In this document: piece after piece, positions 40,101-50,300 of the stretch | Layout of the letters: the number at the start of each line of letters is the position of its first letter | Position numbering within the stretch: the first letter of the stretch is position 1 | Origin: Phytomonas francai | Lineage: Eukaryota > Euglenozoa > Kinetoplastea > Trypanosomatida > Trypanosomatidae | Direction of reading: 5' to 3' | Assembly: GCA_001766655.1 (NCBI GenBank) | Contig: MJCC01000001.1 | Span: forward strand, 1,073,532 to 1,137,531 | DNA length: 64,000 bases | The notes under the pieces: model-generated | The model's input: the letters and a program-made list of their open reading frames with translations, nothing else | What the model was told of the DNA's origin: nothing | Databases searched by the model: none | Made by a program: the position numbers and the translations under genes

Positions 40101-40844
40101 GCCTTGATCAAATTGGATATGCTCCATTTTGTTACGATTTAGAGTCAGCTCCAATGTGGCAATGCTATTAAATATGCACTCTTGACGCACAAAAAGTGAT
40201 GTCAATTTTGCTAAAAGCGACGGATCCAAACATGTGGTGTCTACATCATTACTAAAGGTAACTTTTAAATCTAAATTCTCTCGGTTCATTGAGGTCTCTG
40301 CATCAGAATCAAGAGAACATGAGCGCTTAATCTCTTTGGGCACTGACATCTGAAGTGAAATGGGAAAGCATGAACTACATAAGCCATCTACCGGTGTTAT
40401 TCCATCGAGGGGGAGAATTGGAGAGTCATTTTCATTTCTAACACAATTGGTCTTGAACTCAATCAATGAGCTTGCGGCTAATTCGATATTCTTCATATCC
40501 ACTGACTCGGACGACAAATCGGGTTCACAAAGTAACGATGGTGTCATTACCGTTATGAGATCAGAAGGTGCGCTTTTGCACTTTTCAGCGTCATCATCAC
40601 TTATCTTTGGATCGAGGCTACTGCTTCTTACGCTGGATGCCTCCTTGGTTCTATTTTGTCGAAATGCTAGAATTGAATCATTTTTGATACATAATGTTTT
40701 ACAATTTTGGTATAAACTATAAACGGTGTTGGATTGTCCTTGCTCAATATTAATATCAACGTCCCGTAGTTGTGAGATGTCGCCACAAACGCCTTGCTCC
40801 TTGGAGAGAGACTCCTTTTCCGAAACTTCAGTCATTTGGTGCAT
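37104..40844 (-). CDS. Unrecognised 1246-residue protein, Ser-rich
   Basis: ATG 40844-40842 (second Met at codon 4). No family recognised. It is dominated by Ser/Thr/Pro-rich disordered sequence, with probable short linear motifs such as VPPVPVMRRPPMVPRVG. The C-terminal quarter looks more ordered: KLPDWNNYEVLHQLEHLPPAWRDLGSFPG, then KDFTYQTALRDPVHKVRRGFIEIPNLNEIAARDG, DEISNVEWNAAERFAELERFQAYNQEAM, and a basic end RSTLRRRLREQHKLQ. No membrane segment or coiled coil. An unbroken 3.7 kb frame in AT-rich DNA argues for a real gene. Confidence 0.75.
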   Translation of the reverse strand: MHQMTEVSEKESLSKEQGVCGDISQLRDVDINIEQGQSNTVYSLYQNCKTLCIKNDSILAFRQNRTKEASSVRSSSLDPKISDDDAEKCKSAPSDLITVMTPSLLCEPDLSSESVDMKNIELAASSLIEFKTNCVRNENDSPILPLDGITPVDGLCSSCFPISLQMSVPKEIKRSCSLDSDAETSMNRENLDLKVTFSNDVDTTCLDPSLLAKLTSLFVRQECIFNSIATLELTLNRNKMEHIQFDQGGEECGGARSSLATSVSGSPSVGNDDVLYSCTRIYEKVNEDTPCFSDLTVPQVFEQRDMTTHSDSLASNISLEASTFGKTNDTGHGGDLQRFESDMRDSFEMTMPPAKAIFSESSFNYGSLRRSVQSDLAQVAPPVLLQRSILTDMQLSCSVFSYPGSCCSFWPNRPLSPSLEKIRRAHSAPPRISSPFGKESSNVLDDNDTFGVCSRGIKIPAIDCKRAWYKHLKSIFSCAPESSVAGLHETPSSGIIASEAQPYRLLFNDGMHNRTLSSASIVVSSPSCPPSTEPVSCVTSSIFSFSPSARDFLRSTSTIVSATVTPRSHSDSQSLRLPSLAHLSPRLSPGHPANEVEKQRGLHRLLPHTAHEMTSPSSPSSALVFKSITSEVGTLTSENTKNNDLISPMSAIVSMPSQSNDTCTHERSSYVLSSLTDPPFMTAPEFSHSTSPLPYIHAENFWRGSFCSSNCCENTGQYCAPCQEGEQQNSNDTSAQSLLSAGSVCTKAENTSGQHILSPHFSESTSTCPFKVGEGDIKGSANVSLASSTEEGALGYVNGNSRQDKPFQERAEAGPCAAALSSPKSWVSRAVPPVPVMRRPPMVPRVGQLPRSKYLAFSERARNGGGTVAAAVALDRPGVVEEDAGDTAYYARRPNKGAKLPDWNNYEVLHQLEHLPPAWRDLGSFPGVGCDVGPNTRPLTQSAPCSEAVATPAEVSPWSGGEGPDGDGTFTSVDPTEWGMSGQIDMPVMRARNSAPTRRRGSFHREQTSPERLSKCLSEEKSVLSSALVLPPPLSVPTLSLGARPLLAFQECSQNEAEGMPSLLFDGQEMPDRSESDFQPSHLHQGRGSAQSPDGVFVSQDAEEEMLRGARKDFTYQTALRDPVHKVRRGFIEIPNLNEIAARDGVDSVEDEISNVEWNAAERFAELERFQAYNQEAMLSARSAKYSPKSITKGSTTTSCVISSGDFIESDRGDTSSPEPQISVFEMKGPLRSTLRRRLREQHKLQ

Positions 40845-41576
40845 GGTTGTATTTTATTATTACTAAATAATTAGGAGGAAACTGCAAGCAACGAGATAAA
40901 TTTATTATTAATCTACACAGTATAAGGAAAAATATGTATAAAATATAAATTACCTAGCAATCACAGTGTTTTCGACTCTTCGTGTTTACCTTAGATACTA
41001 TTGTTGTTCCTTCGGATTAACTATTTCTGTTTTGATTGATTGAATGGATCCTGAATATATTTGCTAACAAATCAGTTCAATCACCTTTGCTATTCGCTCA
41101 GGTACACAGATAGTAATAGGTACAATGGTCTTGTATAAAAATCGAATAGGTAAAAATGGTAATTATTTCGAAGATAAATAATAATGTGACACTTTTATAT
41201 ATGCATGCACAGACATTCAACTTTACTATATGCTTTACTTAATATAAGAAAAAAAAATCGATGATATCTTATTCAAACCTTCACCCTTCTAATTATGTTT
41301 GAGTTCTTGTACACTTGGACTAGAAGTATATTTTTTTATACAAAAAACTGAAGAAAGTAAAATCGTAATTTTGCATATTCCTGTTGCGAAGTACACAATT
41401 TCACCTGACATGTTCCCAAAAAAAAAAAGGACAATTATCAGATATTCGTTTATTCTGTGTTTAGACTATTTTAGGGGATGTTTTCTACTGATAAATATGA
41501 GAACAACCAAACATGTAATATGCTATTTTACATCGTTTTTAAGCCTCGGCATAATATGCCCCGGATCTTATCCTTT
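40845..41576. other. Spacer between 1246- and 560-residue protein genes
   Basis: AT-rich. A plus-strand frame entering from 41299 overlaps the neighbouring gene in antisense and is rejected. No gene seen. Confidence 0.5.
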
Positions 41577-43259
41577 CTATTTCTTAGACTTGGGGGGATC
41601 TGTGGCGGCACCGAGTGTAAGCACGCTCGGACCTCGTGTTGGTAGGGCTGCCACTCGCAATGCCTCGTCAGCGGCTATCTTTTGTTTTTCTATTCGCACG
41701 AATTCCTGCAATAACCGAGAAAGTACTTCATGTTCACCATTAGGGCTACTCCACAAAACATCTAAACTTTCAACACCCTTTAGCCACAATGCGAGAGAAG
41801 TGGACTTTTCTGCACTGCTCCCGGGAGCCGCATACATAGGTGAAGTAGGTCTGCCGCTATTGGTCATTGAAGGAAGCGCCATAGAAGAGGTGGGCCTTTG
41901 CGGACACAACAAAAGATCCTGAGCGGCCCGTGAAAGGGGAATTGGGGGATTACCGTTAATACTGGCGCCAATACCCGCTGCGGCTGCTGCAGAAGCCGCC
42001 AACTCATTTTTCTTTTTGTTTGCTTCCTTTCCACTGCTTTGGCTGAGGCTAGGATTTCTATTATTTTTCCCCGATGTTGCTCCTTCTTCATGAGAAAATG
42101 ATTTCGATTGTGTTGCAGTAGTATCCTCATTTGAGCTAGCCCGTTGTTTTTCCAACCCTTCAACTACATCCTTTTCCATGGCATCGCTATCTCCCTCATT
42201 TAGTGCGGGTGGAATGGGATGTGTAATGAGCACCTGAGAATCATCACGCACACCCTTTGACCCCTTATACGGGGCTATGTGAATATTCTTTATCAAATTC
42301 AGCATACCAGTGAATGCCACGTGATCCAAGACCCTGTCTGTAATGCCGCTATTCATTTCCAAGGCACCATCGTACCTAGAAACACCGACTCTTGGATCTA
42401 GAGTGGCGCTAAAAGAGATTGAATCATGTGTATGACCAGAAGCGAATGGATTCTGTAGTTGATGGTTGAGTTGTTGAATAGAACGATAAGGGTGGTTGTC
42501 ATGGATGCTGGATTTGATACCTAACTTACGCTCATCAAAATCTGGCTGCGGAGGCCCCCTCTTGTCATCCAAGGGTGGCACCATGATAGAACCTCCTAGA
42601 TGGTTCGAAAATCCAGACTCCTTCAATGAATCCATGCGACAGCCGAGAAGGATCAGCGCGGGGCAGGTTGCGGAGCCGCCGTCACTCGCATTGGTGCTGT
42701 TGGGGGCTGAACCATTGAGCCCCGGTAGAGAAAAATAGGTGCTCTGTTCGGGGGTCGTGCGTAATCCAACGAAGGGAATGTTCGAAACGTAGGATGATAA
42801 TACCGACGTGATGGAACTGCTTACTGAAACACTCGGAGTATTTCCATCCGTAAGACTCATGAATGCCATGGACTGTGGGGAGGTCGCCGCATGCGACATA
42901 CTCCCATAACTGCTGCTAGTCCTCTTGCACAAGGCGGCAAGAAGCTTCTGGTTTGAGGCGATTTCCATCACAAAAGAGAGGGGTACAAGTTCAACTTTTT
43001 TATACAAATGTGGAGAAGGTATGAGCGAGCCCGTTTTTTCCTTAGCAAAATCCTCAGGCAGAGCTTGACTGCTTCGATCGCTAGCCTTTGACCGTAAAAC
43101 AGGAGCGGAAAAGTACGAGCTTAAGTTGGTTTTGCTTGCACCGTTGCTATCACCGTTATTAGCCAAATCCACTAAAGCGGTATTGAGTGAGCCTATTGTG
43201 CACTCCGTGTTAAAAGCAGTAACTTCATTTTTGTGATGATGAATAAAAATAAGTGGCAT
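41577..43259 (-). CDS. Unrecognised 560-residue protein
   Basis: ATG 43259-43257. The N-terminus MPLIFIHHHKNEVTAFNTECTIGSLNTALVDLAN has the look of a small beta-grasp (ubiquitin-like) opening, weakly like CFAP298/FBB18, but the rest does not follow that family and I do not assign it. The middle is disordered Ser/Asn-rich with an Ala run (NELAASAAAAAGIG). The C-terminus SLALWLKGVESLDVLWSS and EVLSRLLQEFVRIEKQKIAADEALRVAAL is helical. No membrane segment. Confidence 0.7.
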   Translation of the reverse strand: MPLIFIHHHKNEVTAFNTECTIGSLNTALVDLANNGDSNGASKTNLSSYFSAPVLRSKASDRSSQALPEDFAKEKTGSLIPSPHLYKKVELVPLSFVMEIASNQKLLAALCKRTSSSYGSMSHAATSPQSMAFMSLTDGNTPSVSVSSSITSVLSSYVSNIPFVGLRTTPEQSTYFSLPGLNGSAPNSTNASDGGSATCPALILLGCRMDSLKESGFSNHLGGSIMVPPLDDKRGPPQPDFDERKLGIKSSIHDNHPYRSIQQLNHQLQNPFASGHTHDSISFSATLDPRVGVSRYDGALEMNSGITDRVLDHVAFTGMLNLIKNIHIAPYKGSKGVRDDSQVLITHPIPPALNEGDSDAMEKDVVEGLEKQRASSNEDTTATQSKSFSHEEGATSGKNNRNPSLSQSSGKEANKKKNELAASAAAAAGIGASINGNPPIPLSRAAQDLLLCPQRPTSSMALPSMTNSGRPTSPMYAAPGSSAEKSTSLALWLKGVESLDVLWSSPNGEHEVLSRLLQEFVRIEKQKIAADEALRVAALPTRGPSVLTLGAATDPPKSKK

Positions 43260-43638
43260 TATGCTTCCTCTAAATGAACCAATTACTTAGTATTGTTTAA
43301 AAAAATAAAGAATAATGTACACCTTAGAGAAGTTATCACGAGTACAATTTTCAGCAATATATAATTCCTCGGAACATGTACGATACCATATATGCCTTTA
43401 TCTAAAAATTTACTCCCCTTTTCTTATGCCTATATTCGGGAATCAGTATATCGTTCAATCACGTGGCAAGTTGCCTAAAAAAAATGTGAATATCAACATC
43501 ATCCACTATATTTTCGTTATTGGAGTTAATTCCATTTATTCACAAGGCACTTTCATATATATGTAAGCAAATACAGTGAAAAGCAATAATATATACGTTT
43601 GTACGTAAATTTTCCTACTTTCAAAAGGGAAAACCTTT
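43260..43638. other. Spacer between 560- and 457-residue protein genes
   Basis: AT-rich; nothing recognised. Confidence 0.5.
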
Positions 43639-45012
43639 TCATGCAATTTCATAAATAATAAGCTCTACCACAATCCCCAGACTATTGACAAGAGCATTAA
43701 ATGAGGAAAGAGCCTTGAGAAAGGGAATTGCAAGGGAAGTTACAAATACATTAACGGAAACTAGAATAAGCATGACAACTCCAAACGAAGACGTAAAAAG
43801 TCTTGAAATGAACTCCACGATATCAAGTGAAGCATCGATATATTCCTCCTCAGCTACAAACACGCTCTTTTTACCAAGACCATCAGACATGGGATCGTCA
43901 TGGGGGGTTGGGTTTCGCTTATCGATCACTTTGTACGTGTGTCTTACCATCTTGTGTGTCCTTCTTCGACGCTTTATGATACCTCGCAACAAGAGTTGGT
44001 GTTTCAAAAGCTTGAAACTTACCATACAGTATCCAACCATTCCCAGTGTGAGAACTGTGATACCGGTTTGGACAAAGATCCCCCTCCAGCCATTTTTTAA
44101 AATAAACCAAAACCACTGCCCAGTAAAGAAGGGAAGAAGCATATACAAACGTTCACCTAAGCCAATCACATGTTTTTTGCGTCTCTGGAATAACAATTGC
44201 GATTCATTGGAATTGCCGTCGTCTTTATGTCTGGATGCAACTGAGTTATTAACTGGATATTCGAAAATTCTATGAATATGGTCCCCACGGCTGACCTTCG
44301 TGTCGAGAACATCCTTGGCCTTACACAGAATTCCGCTGAAGAAACCCGTAGTAACAGATACTACTAGCCACATCCAGCCTGGATCTCTGAGGCAGTGGTA
44401 GTTGTGCATAGCCATGTCTGAACTAAGGCCTACGGGCACATGGGAAGACATTGTAACAGTTGGGATAGATGATAAAGTATGTGTTTCAGACGAGCAAGCA
44501 AATGCTGGAGTATTGGATGTTAACCAAAACCTCTCACTGAAAACGCCTAATAGCCACGAAAGCACAAACAAAAATTCACCGCCGTTTTGGATACGAACGC
44601 TTAAAATCCATGTAGTTACGATGCCAAACAGGCTAAAGGCTAGAATTTGTAGAACAACAGGTAGAAAAGCCTCAACATCAAAGCCTTTTGGAAAAACATA
44701 ATACTTGAAATAATTGAAAATATCACCGAATGAAATTCGTTGAAACACAAGCGCCATGTTGCCTGAGATTGAAGTTTCAAATGTGTGTTTAGGCGCAATC
44801 GTGCGAAATGGCAGGCTATCACTGCCCGACGATAGGGGACTGCGATCTCCAGTCTCAATAAAAAAGGAATTGCAGTGTGCTGTATAGATAGCTGCGATTG
44901 AGTAAGGCACCCATACAAGTATGGAAGATATTAAAAGAGCTACTTCAAGAGCACGCCTATCTGTGTTACCCACATGACTGCGCATAGATGCCCTCGAGAA
45001 ACCATTGGCCAT
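43639..45012 (-). CDS. Unrecognised polytopic membrane protein (457 residues)
   Basis: ATG 45012-45010 (the codon before it is GTG). Six to eight hydrophobic segments can be seen, for example ALEVALLISSILVWVPYSIAA, VVLQILAFSLFGIVTTWILS, FLFVLSWLLGVFS, WMWLVVSVTTGFFSGIL, LPFFTGQWFWFIL, GITVLTLGMVGYCMVSF and FGVVMLILVSVNVFVTSLAIPFL near the C-terminus. A basic loop HQLLLRGIIKRRRRTHKM precedes a polar region of ~55 residues. No transporter or enzyme signature recognised. AT-rich codon use like its neighbours. Confidence 0.7.
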   Translation of the reverse strand: MANGFSRASMRSHVGNTDRRALEVALLISSILVWVPYSIAAIYTAHCNSFFIETGDRSPLSSGSDSLPFRTIAPKHTFETSISGNMALVFQRISFGDIFNYFKYYVFPKGFDVEAFLPVVLQILAFSLFGIVTTWILSVRIQNGGEFLFVLSWLLGVFSERFWLTSNTPAFACSSETHTLSSIPTVTMSSHVPVGLSSDMAMHNYHCLRDPGWMWLVVSVTTGFFSGILCKAKDVLDTKVSRGDHIHRIFEYPVNNSVASRHKDDGNSNESQLLFQRRKKHVIGLGERLYMLLPFFTGQWFWFILKNGWRGIFVQTGITVLTLGMVGYCMVSFKLLKHQLLLRGIIKRRRRTHKMVRHTYKVIDKRNPTPHDDPMSDGLGKKSVFVAEEEYIDASLDIVEFISRLFTSSFGVVMLILVSVNVFVTSLAIPFLKALSSFNALVNSLGIVVELIIYEIA

Positions 45013-47346
45013 CACAGACAGTATTCAGAAAAATAGTTTAAAAGAGTTGAGAATGTTTCTAAATGTCAGTTCGTTTCAAATACTAACATGCCTTGAAAAA
45101 ACTATACTTGAATATAAGAATCCGCATAAATGAATAGGGTGAGAGTGAATTGGACTCAATAATCATTAAAGCTCCTCGAACATTTTTAAGAAAACGTTCA
45201 GATAAAATAAGAAAAACGTATTATTTAGGTGCGACCCGAGGTGCAAATTGACATGCAATATACTACAGTGAGACCAATCGCATCTAAAGATCTATCCACT
45301 GCCATACACAGATGCATCGGCCTTCTATGGCGATGAAAGGAGAAGGCCTCGAAGACTTGACTTTCATCTTAGCCTAGATTGCCAAACACAGAGAGTGCAA
45401 TAAGGCGACTGATTTAGTCAGATCAACCCTAGTATGCTTTCCTCAAAAACCTGCATATAATTTTGGAACAAAACCTCTATTCCAATGGCCCAATAAGGTA
45501 GAATAAGAAGATCAAAACGATGGCCTTTTTTATGTAGAGAATCATAATCTCTTCCTTTTCTGAAATTAACTCTTGCACAAGAGAAGCTTATGAGACCAGG
45601 CTGCCTTGAGACAACTAACAAAAAGATCGTGACCCAACTCCAAAAAAGAAATATCACAAATCCACATAAATCACAGATAGGGTACCCATTCCAACGACTT
45701 GCCAGAAATCTTTCTTTGATGGTCTCCCGCATCCAAAAAAAGAATAATTTTCTAGCGTAGTGAAAGACCTCGGTGACTTTGATTTTCCACTTAGTCGCCT
45801 TGTCTTCCTCCTGAGCATCTTTCACCAACCTTAGCAAAGAAAAAATGGTGATCCGTCATCTGACTAAAGTCATTTCTTGAATCCAGGCTCTATACATGAG
45901 GCCCACGCAACGCTGAAAGTGTATCATAGTCCTCGAGGAAGTTGGTTCGTCGTCTTTTGGGTTCCCCAATTTGAATCTGGGACCCCCTATTCACATTGTG
46001 ACGTCGAGACTAAGGGTATTCCTGAATTACAGTGTCCTCTGATCTCAATTTCCACATCTTGTGTAAAAGCAGACCCCCCTTCTTAAATAGCCTTTGGTTG
46101 TGCCACCTTTTCACCTCTTCATTGATTCACCTTTTATTTAGCTTTTCTCATACAAGATGCAGAGGGAGCCTCAGCCCAGTAGTCCAGACCTCTGCACGGT
46201 CTAGTGTGCGTTGTCTGTTCCCTGGATTCTAAGAAGGATTGATAATATGGTAGGTCGGCGTTGAGCATTCATAGCTTAGGGGGCTCTTATCACAACCACC
46301 TAATTCGAGGTAGCCTTGGGCATGATCGCATTGTGTTCTTCTAAAACAAGCGCATCAATTCCGGGCTTCCTCGAACGTTCACGAGGTCCCATTTTTTTCC
46401 CGAAATGTACATCTGTGGCGCTGTGCTGGTTGAACTATCGTATCGTCCCCTTCCTTGAAATAGCAGCACGTTAAGCCTCAACACCTCCTGCATGGTCACC
46501 ACCCGACTGCTTTTTCTCATTAGCCAGCCTAGCTGTCCTGTTTCCTTTAGCATACACCAGGCTCAGATGCTTTTTCCCATTCAAAAGAAGGGATGGATAA
46601 ATGACAATAACATGGCTAATGGAAGGTTTTGGAGATATTAAATTCCCATATGAGACTACCATGGGATAGAAGATAAAAGTAGGAGGAAAAACTCAAATAA
46701 GAAGCACTATAACAAGATTTTCAAAAATGGATTAAAAATGAAAGCTGTCGATAGTAATAATAATAGAATCCCTTGCATTCGCCCCCGTGGAAACCAATCA
46801 TAATAAACATTATGATTCAATCTACAGCACATTGAAATATAATATTTTATAGCAAAATTTTGATTAGACATCTATCACATGTTTGTGAATTGCTGCAGCA
46901 TATACGAAATGTAGATGCAGATGTCTGGATCCTGTGAAAATGCACTAATGTAAAGGGTAATAAAACAGGTGGATCGGAAAGAAAACACGATCTCAATACA
47001 AAACTAAGCTTAATAGCCTTACATAAGTAGGAGAATGTTCGAAGACGTTCGGAGCATTCTGCTAAAAGTTCATACGTCTCTCATGGCTCTTTATTAATTT
47101 CATCAACACGAAACTATGACTTACTCGGTGTCCACTCTCATCACAAAAATATATATAGGTAGATAGACATTAATATAGATACAGATACGCATTCAAAATC
47201 TAGACCAAAATGAATAAATTTTGTAGCAAATAGTAAAAATAGAATGGGATGCAATATAATATAAAGAAATCCGTTTTACTGATTACCCCTCCAATAAATT
47301 ATATTTACGTAAAAACTAAGACAAAATATGTGGAAAAAATACCATC
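45013..47346. other. 2.3 kb interval without an intact gene; contains a decayed minus-strand sequence
   Basis: The part from 46662 down to 45418 is protein-like in shifting frames and is listed as a pseudogene. The remainder (45.0-45.4 and 46.7-47.35 kb) is AT-rich with nothing recognised. Confidence 0.55.
45418..46662 (-). pseudogene. Possible decayed gene (relic B), 1.25 kb
   Basis: Minus strand, 5' to 3'. ATG 46662-46660 opens 63 codons ending GGDHAGGVEA. A shifted frame continues (NVLLFQGRGRYDSSTSTAPQ to SPELMRLF, stop at 46341). The frame then runs through several stops with segments such as LPYYQSFLESREQTTHTRPC and GLDYWAEAPSASCM. Next comes a stretch with KLRSEDTVIQEYP, stop, EPKRRRTNFLEDYDTLSALRGP, stop. 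Finally, one frame shifted again, an open 139-codon stretch without an ATG (KWKIKVTEVFHYARKLFFFW..., hydrophobic VIFLFWSWVTIFLLVVS) ends at 45418. At least five stops and three frame changes. No family recognised. Confidence 0.45.
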
Positions 47347-50300
47347 TTACACGTTTGAAACATCATCCAAAGATTTTAGAGACATCCCATTAAACTCAAA
47401 GCCCAAGTCAACAACAGATTCATTCGATCCAAATACATCCATTGCGATGACAGTATGTGGATATGATAAACAGCTTCGTGAAATTACCTCCTTAATCCAT
47501 TTGTCAAACGCAGTATTATTATGCTTCAAGCAATTGTGATGCAGGAGCTCCGCTGCGGTCGGTCGGGCACTTGGGTTGCGTTGCAAACAAGAACGCAGAA
47601 AGTCACTCACCTCCAGTACAGAGCAATCAATAGACAATGGTGAACTTGGATCCATTTTGCGATAAAACTCGCACATCCCTGGTAGTCCGAGAGATCTCTG
47701 TGGAAGATCGACCTTTAAAATCTCGGCTGCAATGCAACCAATTGACCACATATCGCATGCCTTACCGTACGTTTCACATAAAATAATCTCTGGTGCCATA
47801 TAAGCAAACGTTCCCGTGACTGGGGAAAGGTCGTCGCGATTACGTTTAAGAATGGCAGTACCAAAGTCAGTAATCTTTGCACGGCCATTGGAAAACAGAA
47901 CATTATCTGGCTTCAAGTCGCGGTGGGTAACTTTTTTCTTGTGCAAATATGCTACGGCACTTATAATATCACGTAATACTTGTTTTATGAACTCTGGGTC
48001 AACAAGCTCTCCGCCACTTATCATAGAACTCAAGGATCCCCCCAAGCATAGCTCCATAAAGATTGATATACAATTGTCATCACGTTCGAAAAACATATAT
48101 TTAACTATATTGGGATGCGTGAGGGAGCTCATAATCTCCACCTCGCGCGCAATATCACGCAGCTGGCTGATGTTGTTGTCATCCGGATCGGTATTGCTAC
48201 CATTTCTTAAGTAGATGCGTTTGACAGCACACATAACCCCAAGTGTCTCCATCTCCGCCTCGAAAACATTCCCATACGCGCCACCACCTAACCTCCGACC
48301 AAGTGTATAGGGCGGCACCTTAAGAGGTTTCGAAAGAGACCCCGTCTTTGTACTGCTCAGCCCTTCATTTTTGGCAGTACCAAAAAGGAGAAGGTTGGTA
48401 ATGTTCTTTTCAGACAAGGGTAATTGTAGTCTATTGGACAACGGCACAAAACAGGGAAACATACAGTTATCTAACGAGAAGAAAAAGACGGGAAGATTCC
48501 CTTTTACCCATGACAAAGCTGTATCGTACTCGGAAGAGCCTTCCTGCAAATCAGGAGCGTGGAGTATGATAATTTTAAACTTGTCCGAGCCCTGCTGATA
48601 AACATTGTCGATTTGCGAAAGATCAGTTCGAAGCACAAGAAAGTTAAACTCCCAAAGTGAAGACATAATAATCGACAAGGCATGTTCATCTTTGCAATAG
48701 ATTAGGGCAGTGACACTAATATTATCGGCTAAATCTATGATAAAGGTTGAGTTGATCGTAGCGCAAGAAACCTCTGTGTCCTTTAAGCTAAAAGCTTCAG
48801 AATCTTTATTTCCCTTGCTTGTATTCAAAGTCTTTTCTTTGCCTGTGAGGAGATCATTCGTAGATGTGCTTGCCTTTGATGTTCGACGAACAACATGGTG
48901 TGAATTTTCGGCCTGACGCTGCCCTTCAAAAGCGTGACTCCGTGATGGTGCGCCATTCCGCTTACTATGTTCGGAGGGTTCCGGATGCTCTGTCTGTGCT
49001 TGCTGCGGTAACTTTTTCTCCATAGATATAAAGATGGTTTCATCGTCTTCCAGAGTATTCAAATCACAAAACGGGTCTTTGCATGTTCTCGAACCTTCAT
49101 TGGTTACATGTGTTCCAGGCAGTGTGATATGCCCATTGCTCGGGTATACCGAACGCGAACCCGGCTGTCTAGGACTGAAAAAGCTATCCTCAGATTCAAT
49201 GTTAACATCATCATTTGATAAGTAAAGTATCTCCATTTTGAAGAACGCTGCTGTTGCGTCAGCAGAAGCGTTGTGGTTCAAAATCAGAGATGAAAAACAA
49301 TGCATGGAAAGGATAGTAATCGACAGCAGAACAGAGAACACAATTCTTAAGGAAAGGTAGTAGTATCCAAAAACGGCAAGGAGAATTGTGAAAAGAAGTG
49401 ATGCGAAGCTCATCACGGATAGAAAGTAGAAGCCGGTACAATAGTGCTTGACACTTCCAAGGTACTCGCGCAACCAATAAAGAAGAGTATGACGGATGGT
49501 TCCGCTTCTCTCCTCCGAAATCGCTTGTAGCAATAAAAAGGAAGCCTCTTCAAACTCTTTACTGTCTGGGCCGCTGAACTTCCAACTAGTGGTAACGCGT
49601 TTTACCAAATTGAACAAATGTTGCTCAGACCATCTAGTGAACAGTGGATTAAGAAGAATGGCATCAATTTCCGAAACAGAATACGTAACATATCTTTTAA
49701 GAGTCTCTATCTGAGCCTTATACTCGTAACTGAAAGAAGAATCTGGCGTTGTAAAACTATTGCCCCCCACTTCAAGACCGGTCGAAACTTCATTTCCAAT
49801 TTCAGTGTGCCTGATTTTGCTTCGAAGTTCATGCAATTTAATCAAGTTTTCAGACAAATAAAAAAGTATAGGATTTTGTATCCAATTTTGTGGCTGTGTT
49901 ACCACATTTTGATCGTGCTGTTGTTTTTTACTTACTGGGCTCATTAATATGTTAGCCTGAGTAGAATACTTTTTATTGTTTACTGCTGAACGTGGATCGT
50001 GAATTGCACTAAGGCGTTCTACCTCACAGTGGGGAATTTCCCAATGGAATAAACTTCCCTGTGAAATATTACTAGTACTTTTCAATGGTAAAGGCATACC
50101 AGCATCAGTGTGATATGGAGTAAACCTTATTTCATTGCTTAGCGGGTTTCCCTCCCTTGAACCTGACAAATTGTTGAAATTATAAGAGCAAAGGGGTTGC
50201 GGTAGTTGTAAATGTGAGGAAACTCCTTGCTCTTCATTCGGCATCATACCTTGACCCTGATCAGAGGGCTTCTGAACAAATGAACCCCTCCTGTCATTTC

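Noticed and set aside
41299..41922. 207-codon plus-strand frame
   Set aside because: Half lies in AT-rich spacer and half is antisense to the 560-residue gene; no coding texture or acceptor.
42590..42620. B-box-like GGTTCGAAAATCC
   Set aside because: Lies inside the 560-residue coding frame and no A box or stems accompany it.
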